DNA of 64,000 bases from NCBI RefSeq assembly GCF_031455095.1, contig NZ_JAVDSB010000013.1, positions 62,001-126,000 on the forward strand. Reading direction: 5' to 3'. Each line of letters begins with the position of its first letter. Position 1 is the first letter of the stretch. This stretch comes from Paenibacillus_E qinlingensis_A (GTDB lineage Bacteria > Bacillota > Bacilli > Paenibacillales > NBRC-103111). This document shows positions 34,634 through 44,100 of the stretch, one piece after another. Made by a program: the position numbers and the translations under genes. The notes beneath the pieces were generated by a model. It saw nothing but the letters and a program-made list of their open reading frames with translations. It did not search any database and had not been told where the DNA came from.

Positions 34634-34822
34634 TTAACTGGATTTATACAGTTATTTCGACGGAATTATGCCGGATATTCTAATTAGATGGAAAGAATGT
34701 AGTTAATTTTACCAAATTACCTTGATATTACTGAAATGAGCAAATATAACTACATAAAATCCATCTAATTTCAATATCAGCTTGTTTTGGGTGAATTTAG
34801 ATGTACAAAATCCAGTTAATTT
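34634..34822. repeat. Second cluster of the about 24-bp interspersed repeat
   Basis: Units at 34634-34657 and 34745-34771 are in plus orientation (TTAACTGGATTTATAC; TAACTACATAAAATCCATCT). Units at 34682-34710 and 34794-34822 are inverted (AATTAGATGG...GTAGTTAATTTT; AATTTAGATG...CCAGTTAATTT). They match the family at 2097-2283. Confidence 0.75.
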
Positions 34823-34847
34823 GCGTGGGTAAGCCTACAACAAACAT

Positions 34848-34877
34848 AAAAGCCCCCATTCCCCTCAAATAGAGGGT
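34848..34877. terminator. Hairpin downstream of the regulator fragment
   Basis: AGCCCCCATTCCCCTC pairs imperfectly with GAGGGTGGGTGGCTT around a short A-rich loop. Read on the minus strand it lies just after the stop codon of the LuxR fragment and would terminate it. Confidence 0.55.
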
Positions 34878-34910
34878 GGGTGGCTTGCATGGATCCCTTC
34901 GCTGACGGAA

Positions 34911-35024
34911 TCAGATCTTTAATTCCCCAAGCTTAATCAGTTCTACAACCGCTTGTGAACGACCCTTTACGTTCAGCTTTTGCATGACGTTCGCAATGTG
35001 TTTTGAAGAACAATGAAATACATC
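34911..35024 (-). pseudogene. C-terminal fragment of a LuxR/NarL-type response regulator
   Basis: On the minus strand the frame ending at the TGA of 34911 reads CSSKHIANVMQKLNVKGRSQ, then AVVELIKLGELKI. This is the last two helices of a LuxR-type helix-turn-helix. Nothing recognisable as the rest of the HTH or a receiver domain lies upstream: beyond about 35024 the sequence changes to A+T-rich DNA with no homology. The part before HIANVM also seems to lack a few residues of the usual SSKTVKNH. The fragment marks the left junction of the accessory region. Confidence 0.75.
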
Positions 35025-35180
35025 TATGACTAGTTAGTTGAACGCCTCAGATTTAGTTGGACGAGCATTTTTTAGAATTTTATTGTTTGTAAAATCTTAG
35101 CAGGTTTTTCGGGAGAAATGTCGAACTTTGAACTTAATAATTACGGGTGTTTTTTGTCGCCAAGCTCAAGGGGAAAAGTT

Positions 35181-36305
35181 ATGCGAGATAAATATTCTGA
35201 TTTTATTGAACAAACGTTCAAATTAAACCCTGTACTTATCGTTGGAAGCGGTATATCTGCGGGCGCTGGAATCTCTGGTATGGGGAAACTAGCAACTTAT
35301 TTATCGGAGAATGTAAATGTGGAAAAATTGGATGCCCATGAAATACTCATATGGGATGAAATCAAGTCTAAATTAACAAATGGAATGGGTCTCGAAGAAG
35401 TGCTTCAGAATTCGGGAGAGGCTGTGAGCAATACGCTTTTGCAAGAAATCATTCAACACTCTTGGTGTTGCATTTCAACAGATGAGCAGAAGTTGCTTCT
35501 AGATATTTCAATTAATATTGATCCAACAGGTTTTGTTCGATACTTTTCAAAATTCATTACTTCCAGTACGAAAACCCTTCACATAGTAACGACAAATTAT
35601 GATCACTTGATCGAATGGTCTGCTTCAAAAGCAGGTTGGAAAATCTGGGACGGATTTAACGAAGGTTCAATTGGTTATCCACTTTCAGTAAGCAAGTTGA
35701 ATGAACAAATGAATCGAACTATAAGAATTGGCAATGGCAAGACCAAAAGCTTTAATATTATTACTCATCCTCATTTACGAATTTATAAACCACATGGTTC
35801 TCTAAGTTGGTTTAAAATTCCTAATGGTGATGTAATTAAAGTGCCTGGAGTCGGTACTCATTTAGTATCGTTTCTAGAGCGGGTTCAACTAACGCCGACC
35901 ATTGTTACCCCTGGAACAGGAAAATATCTTGAGACACACATGGAGCCATATTATACGGTGCTTTCAGAAATGAAACAGGTTTTGACTGGATGCAAAGCTC
36001 TATTGTTCTTAGGATTTGGGTTTAACGACTTGCATATTCAGGGCAGTTTTGAACCGTTATTACGAAATGATTCTATTCCGAAAATTATCTTAGCTATGGA
36101 TCTATCTAATGCTGCGAAAGCGTTAATTGAAGGAACAGCAATTAAGAATTTCATTGCTGTTCAAAAAAAAGGCGATTACAGCGAGATCATCAGCGATAAA
36201 TTTGAATCATTTATTCTGGAAGAATCGAATCATTGGACATTTATCGAACTTTTAAATCAAGCTTGGGGAGCTGAATCCTATGCAGCAACGCCTAGATCTA
36301 TTTAA
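35181..36305 (+). CDS. SIR2-domain defence protein (SIR2-HerA system)
   Basis: About 374 residues from ATG 35181, which has AAGGGG at 35168-35173 with good spacing; an ATG at 35118 would add 21 residues but has a poor ribosome binding site. SIR2 motifs are VLIVGSGISAGAGISG (nucleotide loop), TTNYDHLIEWS (catalytic-region Asn/Asp), KPHGSLSW (His) and ALLFLGFGFNDLHI. In defence systems such domains hydrolyse NAD+ or have DNase activity. It overlaps the HerA gene by 26 nt, so the two proteins are made together, as in the reported SIR2-HerA anti-phage complexes. Confidence 0.88.
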   Translation: MRDKYSDFIEQTFKLNPVLIVGSGISAGAGISGMGKLATYLSENVNVEKLDAHEILIWDEIKSKLTNGMGLEEVLQNSGEAVSNTLLQEIIQHSWCCISTDEQKLLLDISINIDPTGFVRYFSKFITSSTKTLHIVTTNYDHLIEWSASKAGWKIWDGFNEGSIGYPLSVSKLNEQMNRTIRIGNGKTKSFNIITHPHLRIYKPHGSLSWFKIPNGDVIKVPGVGTHLVSFLERVQLTPTIVTPGTGKYLETHMEPYYTVLSEMKQVLTGCKALLFLGFGFNDLHIQGSFEPLLRNDSIPKIILAMDLSNAAKALIEGTAIKNFIAVQKKGDYSEIISDKFESFILEESNHWTFIELLNQAWGAESYAATPRSI

Positions 36306-38016
36306 CATTAGCAGTGAGCATTTTGTCGGATATGTCAATAAAGTTGATAGCTACCGCGTGAATGTTTCAAGTTCAAATGATGATCAACTTCGAAAAGTAA
36401 ATGTAAATGGCTATGTTATTATGAACACCTCCGATCCAAATACTCGTTTGGTGGGTCGTATTGATCGAGTAATTCGTCTAGAATATGATCGCGATGAGAC
36501 TACTTCCACAGACGATAGCGGTGTCAACAATGATATAACCATCAATGCTCTAGGTACGCTCAAAGGACCTCGATCAGGCAAAGAAAGTCCGTCATTTACG
36601 CGGTCGGTTGAGAACCTCCCAGAAATCGGTGCAGATTGCTTTTTGTTATATGGCGAGTATCTGACACTATTTACTGGTTTAATCGCTGATGAAACTGCCA
36701 AATCGAAAACCCCATTATCATTGGGCACATATACAATGGCGGCAAATGCTCATGCTCTTTTGGACGGCAACGCATTCTTTCAAAGACACGCTATGGTCGT
36801 TGGCTCTACAGGTTCGGGAAAATCATGGACAGTCGCCAGAATCATTGAGCAGGTAGCGGGTCTAAACGATTCCAATATGATTGTTTTTGATTTGCACGGG
36901 GAATATGAACCTTTAGCTGCTCACCCAAATATTACTCGTTATCGAATTGCCGGACCAGGAGATTTGGAAAATCCGAATGAGGACGTGCTATTTCTTCCTT
37001 ACTGGCTGCTGGGTTATGAAGATATGCTCGCTCTTATTCTAGATAGAAGTGATGAAAATGCTCCAAATCAGTCGATGGCATTCAGCAACGCAGTTATAAG
37101 CGCTAAAAAAACTGTATTAGAAAACGAAGGTATGGTAAAAGAACTTGATACCTTTACCATCGACAGTCCAGTACCATATAGCTTAGATGATGTAGTGAAT
37201 GCAATCACTGAATTAAATGAACAAAAAGTTCAAGGTAAAACTGGACCAGTCAATGGCCCTTTTAATGGAAAGTTTAATCGGTTTTTACCGCGGCTTCAAT
37301 CAAAGCGAAGTGATCGGCGACACGGTTTTTTGTTCGCTCTAAAACAAGAACAGCTTGCAGTGAATTACCTTGACTATTTGGTTGAAAAATTAATGAAGGC
37401 AAATGATGATCGTACTCCTGGTGTGAAAATAATAGATTTTAGCGAAGTTCCATCGGATATTTTGCCAATTGTACTTAGTTTAGTAGCTCGTCTAGTCTTT
37501 CAAGTACAACAATGGTCAGCTAGTAGCTTGAGACACCCGATCGCGCTTGTCTGCGATGAAGCACACTTGTATTTGCCGAACCGTATGGCTGCTGATGCAG
37601 CTGAAGCACGTGCATTGGCTCATTTTGAGCGGATTGCAAAGGAAGGTCGTAAGTATGGAGTAAGTTTACTCATTATTAGTCAGCGCCCTTCTGAGCTAAA
37701 CACTACAGTAATGAGTCAATGTAATAATGTCGTTGCACTTCGATTATCAAATCAAGCAGATAAAAGTGCAGTAGCGAACTTGCTTCCAGAAAACCTTGGC
37801 GGCATTCAAGATCAGCTTCCGACACTTGGAGTAGGAGAAGCAATTGTTGTTGGGGATTCGTGTTTATTGCCAAGCAGAATAAAAATCCAGAAGCCAGAAT
37901 ATCAGCCTAATTCTGGTTCAGTAAAATTTTGGGACGAATGGAGCAAAGCCGCCAAACAACAAAATCTTGCTCTGGCCGTTCAAAATTTGAGAAGACAGAA
38001 TAGTGGCCAAGAATAG
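36280..38016 (+). CDS. HerA-type ATPase (SIR2-HerA system)
   Basis: A 578-residue hexameric ATPase of the HerA/FtsK group. An N-terminal HAS-barrel-like domain (residues 1-130) precedes Walker A GSTGSGKSWTVAR near residue 175. Walker B is ALVCDEAHLYLP near 425, and sensor-type RPSELNTTVMSQCNN follows. It is overlapped by the SIR2 gene, and a strong terminator follows, so the pair is one operon. It probably forms the ATP-driven ring that carries the SIR2 effector. Confidence 0.9.
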   Translation: MQQRLDLFNISSEHFVGYVNKVDSYRVNVSSSNDDQLRKVNVNGYVIMNTSDPNTRLVGRIDRVIRLEYDRDETTSTDDSGVNNDITINALGTLKGPRSGKESPSFTRSVENLPEIGADCFLLYGEYLTLFTGLIADETAKSKTPLSLGTYTMAANAHALLDGNAFFQRHAMVVGSTGSGKSWTVARIIEQVAGLNDSNMIVFDLHGEYEPLAAHPNITRYRIAGPGDLENPNEDVLFLPYWLLGYEDMLALILDRSDENAPNQSMAFSNAVISAKKTVLENEGMVKELDTFTIDSPVPYSLDDVVNAITELNEQKVQGKTGPVNGPFNGKFNRFLPRLQSKRSDRRHGFLFALKQEQLAVNYLDYLVEKLMKANDDRTPGVKIIDFSEVPSDILPIVLSLVARLVFQVQQWSASSLRHPIALVCDEAHLYLPNRMAADAAEARALAHFERIAKEGRKYGVSLLIISQRPSELNTTVMSQCNNVVALRLSNQADKSAVANLLPENLGGIQDQLPTLGVGEAIVVGDSCLLPSRIKIQKPEYQPNSGSVKFWDEWSKAAKQQNLALAVQNLRRQNSGQE

Positions 38017-38052
38017 TACTTAATATCTTCTAACGATAAAAAAGCATAATTG

Positions 38053-38091
38053 AACGGCAACGATCTGGAAGTTTCAATTCGTTGCCGTTTT
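38053..38091 (+). terminator. Terminator of the SIR2-HerA operon
   Basis: AACGGCAACGA (38053-38063) pairs perfectly with TCGTTGCCGTT (38079-38089), followed by two more T. Confidence 0.7.
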
Positions 38092-38141
38092 CCATTCAAT
38101 ACCGTGAATCAATATCGAATAGCAGGATTTATAGTTATTTT

Positions 38142-38220
38142 TCACCCTAATTATTGAGATAAGTTTTTTACTGATTTTTTTTTATTATTAGACAAATCCT
38201 AAATTCTTTGTGAACAAGCC
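38142..38220. repeat. Long imperfect repeat, copy 1
   Basis: About 78 bp from ACCCTAATTATTGAGATAAG to GTGAACAAGCC is clearly related (roughly 70 percent by eye) to 49743-49816 (ACCCTAATTACCGAGACAAG to GTGTACAAGCC), in the same orientation. The two copies bracket the Wadjet and OLD/Abi modules. Each lies beside serine recombinase sequence. Confidence 0.65.
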
Positions 38221-38223
38221 ACG

Positions 38224-38319
38224 CACATTGCAATTATAGATGAAGAAACGTTTCAATTGGCCCAAAAAATTAGATTAAAGAGTGGCGGTGGAAAACGTGG
38301 TGGTGTCAGAATAAAGTGA
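38224..38319 (+). pseudogene. Serine recombinase remnant
   Basis: The open frame reads HIAIIDEETFQLAQKIRLKS, then GGGKRGGVRIK and a stop. The IIDEETF-LAQ motif is typical of the segment between the recombinase and zinc-ribbon domains of large serine recombinases. There is no start codon and nothing else of the gene remains. Confidence 0.65.
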
Positions 38320-38436
38320 ATGTATTTGCTGGAATGACGGTATGTAAGTACTATGGGGGTTCGATGGTATGTACGATATCGAAATTAAATTACTTAATAT
38401 TAAATTAGGGAAATAAGAAGGGAGAGCTAAGTTGTA

Positions 38437-39975
38437 ATGGATATATCAGTTATGCGCCAAGTGCCCGAGGCTATTTATCTCTCTACACATGATACGAAAT
38501 ACTATCGCTCAATATTAAGATACATGTATGAACAGCACCGTGTTTTTAACAACGATGTTCTGCCAGTTGAAATCCTTACCTATCTTCAGCAAATCCCGGA
38601 GTTTGGGGATTACACCATGGAGAAGCTTGACGGCGATTTATCCGTCCTCGTAGGCAATAAAAATCTAATTATAAATCAAGACAATACAGACGCTGCGACA
38701 CTTGAAGAACTCATAAAGAACAGAAAAACGTATTCATTGACGGAGTACACCATCGAGTTTGAAAAAACACTTATTTTCTTGGAAAAAAAACTCAATCGAA
38801 TTCGCGGCGGTTCACTCGACAAAAATTTAACAGAACGTTTGTACAATGCCCTTATCCGCGTAAACGGTTTTTCTGTCGCAACGGATTTGGATTCCAAGGA
38901 TCTTGAAGACCTTTATGCTGCATGGGACGAACTGTATGACCGTTTCACGAAACTGGATAATGATGCCTCCGATTATTTAAATCACATTAGTGGCGATAAA
39001 CTCGACAGCAAAATGGAGACTGAAGCTTTTATTGTGTTTAAAAATCAATTCCGTTCTTACTTAACGGACTTCATTGTTGAACTCAATCGAAATTCTCCAT
39101 CTATTATCAATATCATTACCCGCATCTCGGAGAAAAAAATCGAGTCGATTATTACGCAGCTCATTCGTTACAAAAAAACCATTCCAACAACTGCCGTAGT
39201 ATCGGACCTAGAATATACTGAGACCTTCTTTGATGTTTGGACGGGCATCCGCAACTGGTTTATAGCAAACGGAACAAAGCCGAGCAAAGCCTATCAAATG
39301 GAAGTGCGTACTCGTGACGCCATCAGCAAAATGTCCAAGCTCGCTCATTTTCATGCGGAGCGCCAGTTTGTAAAAAAGAGCCGCGTGACCGAGTTTTTAC
39401 GACTTGCTGACATGGCACATGCTTCAACACTAGACGAAGCACACAAAGTCTTTTCTTACCTGTTCGGATTTGAAGGCATCCAGCACTTTAAGGTTGCCCA
39501 AAAACCATCGGATAGAAAAGACGGAACGGTGTGGGATTTTGAGCCCGATGAAGTGGATGTGACGTACCGGGTCAGACCGACTGGAGAAACGCAAAAGAAG
39601 CGAAATTTAAAAGTAACCAAAGTTACGCAGGAACAACTCGAAGAGCAACGTTTAATGAAAGAACGTTTAGCTTACGAAGAAAGCGTGCTTCTGGAACTCG
39701 TCAGTCAGCCTTATCTTGTAATCAGAGAAATGAATATGGTCGAGCCCTTTGTTCGCAGGGCACTACTCGATTGGATTGATGCGGCTCTGCTTAACGAAAT
39801 TGGCTTCGGCATCTATCAAGGTTCTACAGAGCTTGGCGTAAAATTTAAGCTCCATATACTCGGCAAAGAAAATATTGAAATGCAATGCACTGATGGCACC
39901 CTTTCGTTACCTGATTTCCAACTAACATTTACAGAGGTGAATGTGCGTGAAAAAGCCCTCACAGGAGTTTCTTGA
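38437..39975 (+). CDS. jetA: Wadjet type II JetA (DUF2397/TIGR02677-like)
   Basis: A 512-residue kleisin-like subunit. The opening EAIYLSTHDTKYYRSILRYM matches the TIGR02677/DUF2397 start, and the body is helical and charged. It is the first of four consecutive genes with the order and sizes of Wadjet (JetA-B-C-D), an SMC-type complex that cuts circular plasmids. The start at 38437 follows GGGAGAG. JetB overlaps its end, indicating translational coupling. Confidence 0.85.
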   Translation: MDISVMRQVPEAIYLSTHDTKYYRSILRYMYEQHRVFNNDVLPVEILTYLQQIPEFGDYTMEKLDGDLSVLVGNKNLIINQDNTDAATLEELIKNRKTYSLTEYTIEFEKTLIFLEKKLNRIRGGSLDKNLTERLYNALIRVNGFSVATDLDSKDLEDLYAAWDELYDRFTKLDNDASDYLNHISGDKLDSKMETEAFIVFKNQFRSYLTDFIVELNRNSPSIINIITRISEKKIESIITQLIRYKKTIPTTAVVSDLEYTETFFDVWTGIRNWFIANGTKPSKAYQMEVRTRDAISKMSKLAHFHAERQFVKKSRVTEFLRLADMAHASTLDEAHKVFSYLFGFEGIQHFKVAQKPSDRKDGTVWDFEPDEVDVTYRVRPTGETQKKRNLKVTKVTQEQLEEQRLMKERLAYEESVLLELVSQPYLVIREMNMVEPFVRRALLDWIDAALLNEIGFGIYQGSTELGVKFKLHILGKENIEMQCTDGTLSLPDFQLTFTEVNVREKALTGVS

Positions 39976-41140
39976 GTGCATCCATCAACTTCTAGATAAT
40001 TTTTGGATTGTACGAAAAGATAATCCGGAATTGTTTTATGAAATAAAGAAAAACGAAGGTATTTTACGTGATTATTTTAAAGATTATTTCCGCTTTAAAA
40101 TGGTTTTGGGTGCTGATTTCGCTAAGCTCGAAAAATACCAAATTACGCCGCAAGCTTCGACCGGCATCTCCGAATTTAGAGAAACAAAAGATTATGTTAT
40201 GTTTTACTGCGTGCTTGCGTTCCTCGATGGAAAAACTTCCAAGCAATTTACGCTTTCGGATGTTTGCCAAGCTGTTGTTTCTTACTACCCCCGGAGCGGG
40301 ATACATAATGCCATAGTCGATTCTCCATCACTGACTTGGAAAGGTAAAGAGGGGTATCGCAACCGCTTATCGCTTTATCATGCTTTAAAAGAGGCGGTTC
40401 GCCGGTGTTTAATCGAGGTAGTAGATAGAAATATTGAAGACTTCATAGACAAAGAAACGGGAGATGCCTTGCTTCGCTCAACCGGTCTTGTGAAATACTT
40501 TATGCGTAATATTAACTTTGGACTGGAAGCACAAATGACCCTTCAAGATGTCGTTTCGATGCAAGAGATGCAAGAACGTGAACTTGGCATCGAGAGAAAA
40601 CACGTCCTGTACCGCAAACTGTTTTTGGAACCTGCTCTATATAAACACGAGGTGCCGCAAGCGGATTTTGAGTACCTTCAGCAGTATGGACGCCATCTGA
40701 ATGACCATGCCGAAACATATTATGAAATGAATCTAGACGTTTACGACTCAAGTGCCTTCTTGGTAAGAGATAGCGTTGGTACATTCCACAAATTTTTCCC
40801 TGCAAGCAACTCGGAAGCTAATTTGGTTATCCAGTTCGCCAGCTTGCTGCGGTTAAAAATCATAGATAATGACGATGCACTTGCCGAACAAAAAGACGGC
40901 ACCGTCGTTTTGACACCAACGGATATAGATATGATGTGCCGACACTTGGTTGGTGAGCATAGCCATACGTGGACAAGTAGCTTGAAGGGTATGAGTATCA
41001 CGGAAATCAAAAAGAGCATTATTAATTCATTAATGGATTGGAAACTCGCCGAATTTACTCTGGAAGGTGAACTCAAACTTTATGACGTTATCGGTCGTTT
41101 TTTTGAAAAAACGAAAGATGTGAACTCGAATGGAGCGTAA
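39947..41140 (+). CDS. jetB: Wadjet type II JetB (DUF2398/TIGR02678-like)
   Basis: About 397 residues from GTG 39947, which is well placed after GAGGTG at 39934-39939; the ATG at 39941 is too close to that site. The N-terminal pattern LLDNFWIVRKDNPELFYEIK, then LRDYFKDYFRFKMVL, fits the DUF2398 family, whose members are the KITE-like (winged-helix) partners of JetA. It overlaps jetA by 29 nt and is followed 2 nt later by jetC. Confidence 0.83.
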   Translation: MKKPSQEFLECIHQLLDNFWIVRKDNPELFYEIKKNEGILRDYFKDYFRFKMVLGADFAKLEKYQITPQASTGISEFRETKDYVMFYCVLAFLDGKTSKQFTLSDVCQAVVSYYPRSGIHNAIVDSPSLTWKGKEGYRNRLSLYHALKEAVRRCLIEVVDRNIEDFIDKETGDALLRSTGLVKYFMRNINFGLEAQMTLQDVVSMQEMQERELGIERKHVLYRKLFLEPALYKHEVPQADFEYLQQYGRHLNDHAETYYEMNLDVYDSSAFLVRDSVGTFHKFFPASNSEANLVIQFASLLRLKIIDNDDALAEQKDGTVVLTPTDIDMMCRHLVGEHSHTWTSSLKGMSITEIKKSIINSLMDWKLAEFTLEGELKLYDVIGRFFEKTKDVNSNGA

Positions 41141-41142
41141 AC

Positions 41143-44100
41143 ATGAAAAATATTGAACGCTGGAAACCAAATCGCATTATCTTTTTTAACTATTGGTACT
41201 TCCCGAATGAAGAATATAAATTCAAAAATGGCAGACTCCTGATTAAAGGTCACAACGGTGCAGGAAAGTCCATTGCCATGAATTCGGTCTTCACCTTCCT
41301 TATAGACGGCAACAAGGACCCTAAACGCCTGGACCCTTTTGAATCGAGCGACCGCAAGTTTTATGATATCTTACTTGGCGAAGAATCGCTCAACAAAGAC
41401 ATTACAGAGCGTATTGGTTACGTTGTTGTTGAGTACAAACTTGGCGACAAGGAAGAGTATATGACAACCGGCATCGGCATGTATGCCAAACGAAAAAACC
41501 GGAAGATGGAGGATGCCTGGGGCTTTGTTATTCCGAATCGCCGGATTAAAAAAGGGAAAAATTCGCTGTCACTTTATAAAACCGAGATGCTGGACGGTTC
41601 CCTCGAAAACATTCCGTTCGATAGAAAACAATTTGTAAACGAAATTGGAGAATCCGGTCAGGTGGTGGATTTAAACCATTATGCCAAACTCATCAATGAA
41701 AAGCTATTTGGTTTCCCTGATGAATCCGGACTCAAACTGTTCACCGATGTGCTTGTTCGCCTGAAAAGCCCGAAACTTACAAAAGGTGGCGGACCTGATG
41801 ATTTGAAGGATACCCTTAATCATTCTTTGCCGGCGCTCACCGAGCAAGAATTATCGGCTTTGACCACAACCGTACAAGCTCAAGACCAAACGCAACGAGA
41901 AATCGACAAAACAAAAGCCGACCTATTGTTCGTTAAGGAGCTCGATAAAGGATACGACGCTTATGTTTCTTATGTTTTTGCGGATAAAGCAAAACACTAC
42001 ATTGATTATGCGCAAGAACTGCAACGCGTGAACGTCGAATATGAGGCTGTTATTAAGGAAATAAACGCTAAATCAGAAGCATTTAACCAAGCTGATTCAC
42101 AAATTAAAGCCATTGAAAGTGAAATCGAAGGACTCAAACAGGCAAGGTCAGAGCTTAGGTACGATGAAGTGAGCAATTTGGAAGAAGCACTTAGTTCCGC
42201 GAAGAATGCACTCCAAAGACTTACGGTTGACAAAAAGGAAAAATCGTCGCGTCTTGAGAGCAAGAAACAAAACTTGTCTTCTGAAAAGGATGCCCATCGC
42301 AAAATCGAAAACGAGCTATGGGAAATTGAAAAAGAAATGAAAGTCACCCTAGAAAACCTAGAAGAAATCGCTTATGAAACTTCATTTGCGGATATTTATG
42401 ATACCTTCATCGACCATTACAAGCGTCACACAAGTGAAGTTGGTTATGATTTCTCTCTTTGGGAGTCGCAGACGCGGATTCGGCTACAAATACTTGATGC
42501 GCTTTATAAGCAGTGGTCAGAATATGAGCAAAAGAAACGAAATCTTACGGAATTACGTGGGCAAATTGAAGAAAAGCAAACCGTTTTGGATGCACAGCGT
42601 CAACTTAGAAGTAACCAAGCAGACCAATACGACCGAGAATGCAATGATAGCTACATGGAAGTTGAAAACTGGATAAAGGAACTCAATGCCCTTAGGCTCA
42701 GCTCCAATTGCACTACATCAGTTAAACGGATGATGAATGGCTACTTGGAATCAGTTTCCGAGGAAGAGTTGCTTTCCCCGATTTTGCGGGAGCGAGATGA
42801 GCAGTTGTCCGTTCTTCAGGTTAATCAGGCATTTTTAGCTTCGCAAAAACAAGCTAAAACGGAAGAAAAGTTCCGTGTGGAGCAAGAAAAGGCGGCATTG
42901 GAAACGAACCAAGAAATTGAACCCGAACTATCTGAACCTAAACAAAATCAAATCGCAGAACTTAAAGCAAAAGGCATTCCTTTTGTTCCTTTTTATACTG
43001 CAGTTGAGTTCAAGGGAAGCCTCACAGAAGAACAAAAAGCTCGTCTGGAGTCTGTGCTTACGGAAGTAGGGATTTTAACCTCGATTATTGTACCCGTTTC
43101 CCAGCAAGACGAGGCGCGTTCTCAGTCCGTTTTAAGCAGCAATAACCCAACCGCCACAAACAACCTCACGCAATATTTCGATGTTGCGAGTGATGAAGAG
43201 GTGTCGGAATCGGATGTTCTAGCGGTACTGCGCGGCATTTCGGTTTCGGACGCTGACGCACATTTTATTTTGGATAATGGCGCATTCCAAGGTTCCTTTA
43301 TTTCCGGTATGGCTCCGCACTACGGGGTGGCTAAATATATTGGTAAACACGCGAGAGAGCAAGAACGGTTGCGCAAAATTGCATTGCTGGCTCAAACAAT
43401 CGCAGGGTTAGATAACGAATTGATAGCACTTCAAACGGCTATTGAAGAAAGCAAAGCCGTCATCATTCAAGTGGAAGAAGAATTCAAGCGTTTCCCCAAA
43501 TTTTCCACACTTAAAGAAGCCAAGCGGAAACTGGAGACTATCATTAGTTACATCACTGACATTATAGAGCCAGATCTCGCGCGTTCGAACGAAAACTTCA
43601 AGGAACAAAAACGCTTGCTCGACAGACTGCTTGCTAAAATTAATGCGGATTTCGAGTCCTTATCTGTCGATAGAAACGAACAGTCTATTTATCAAGAATG
43701 CCAAAACCTTGGAAATTTTAAAACTGCCATGACCAATTTGAAAATTTCCTCCCGTTCTTACGACAATAAGCAATCTTTGCTAAAAAACCAAGATGAAAAG
43801 ATACAGGAAATTGAAGATTCTATCGGAGAGGCTAGAGGGGCAGTACTTACGCTCGATGGTCAAATGAAAACTCTAACAGTAAGGATTGAAAGCTATGAAT
43901 CATCATTGAAAGAGATGGATGCCGATGAGATACGTGAACTGGCACAGTTGATTTCAAACAAGTTGGAGCAATTGCCTAATGACCTCTCTGCCATTAACCG
44001 TTCCTTCGGAGAATTAAAAAATGCTTTGATAACGTTAAAAGACAGCCTGCCTCACGGTGAAAAAAAACAACGCTTCTTAACTTGGTTTATTGCATGCTGG

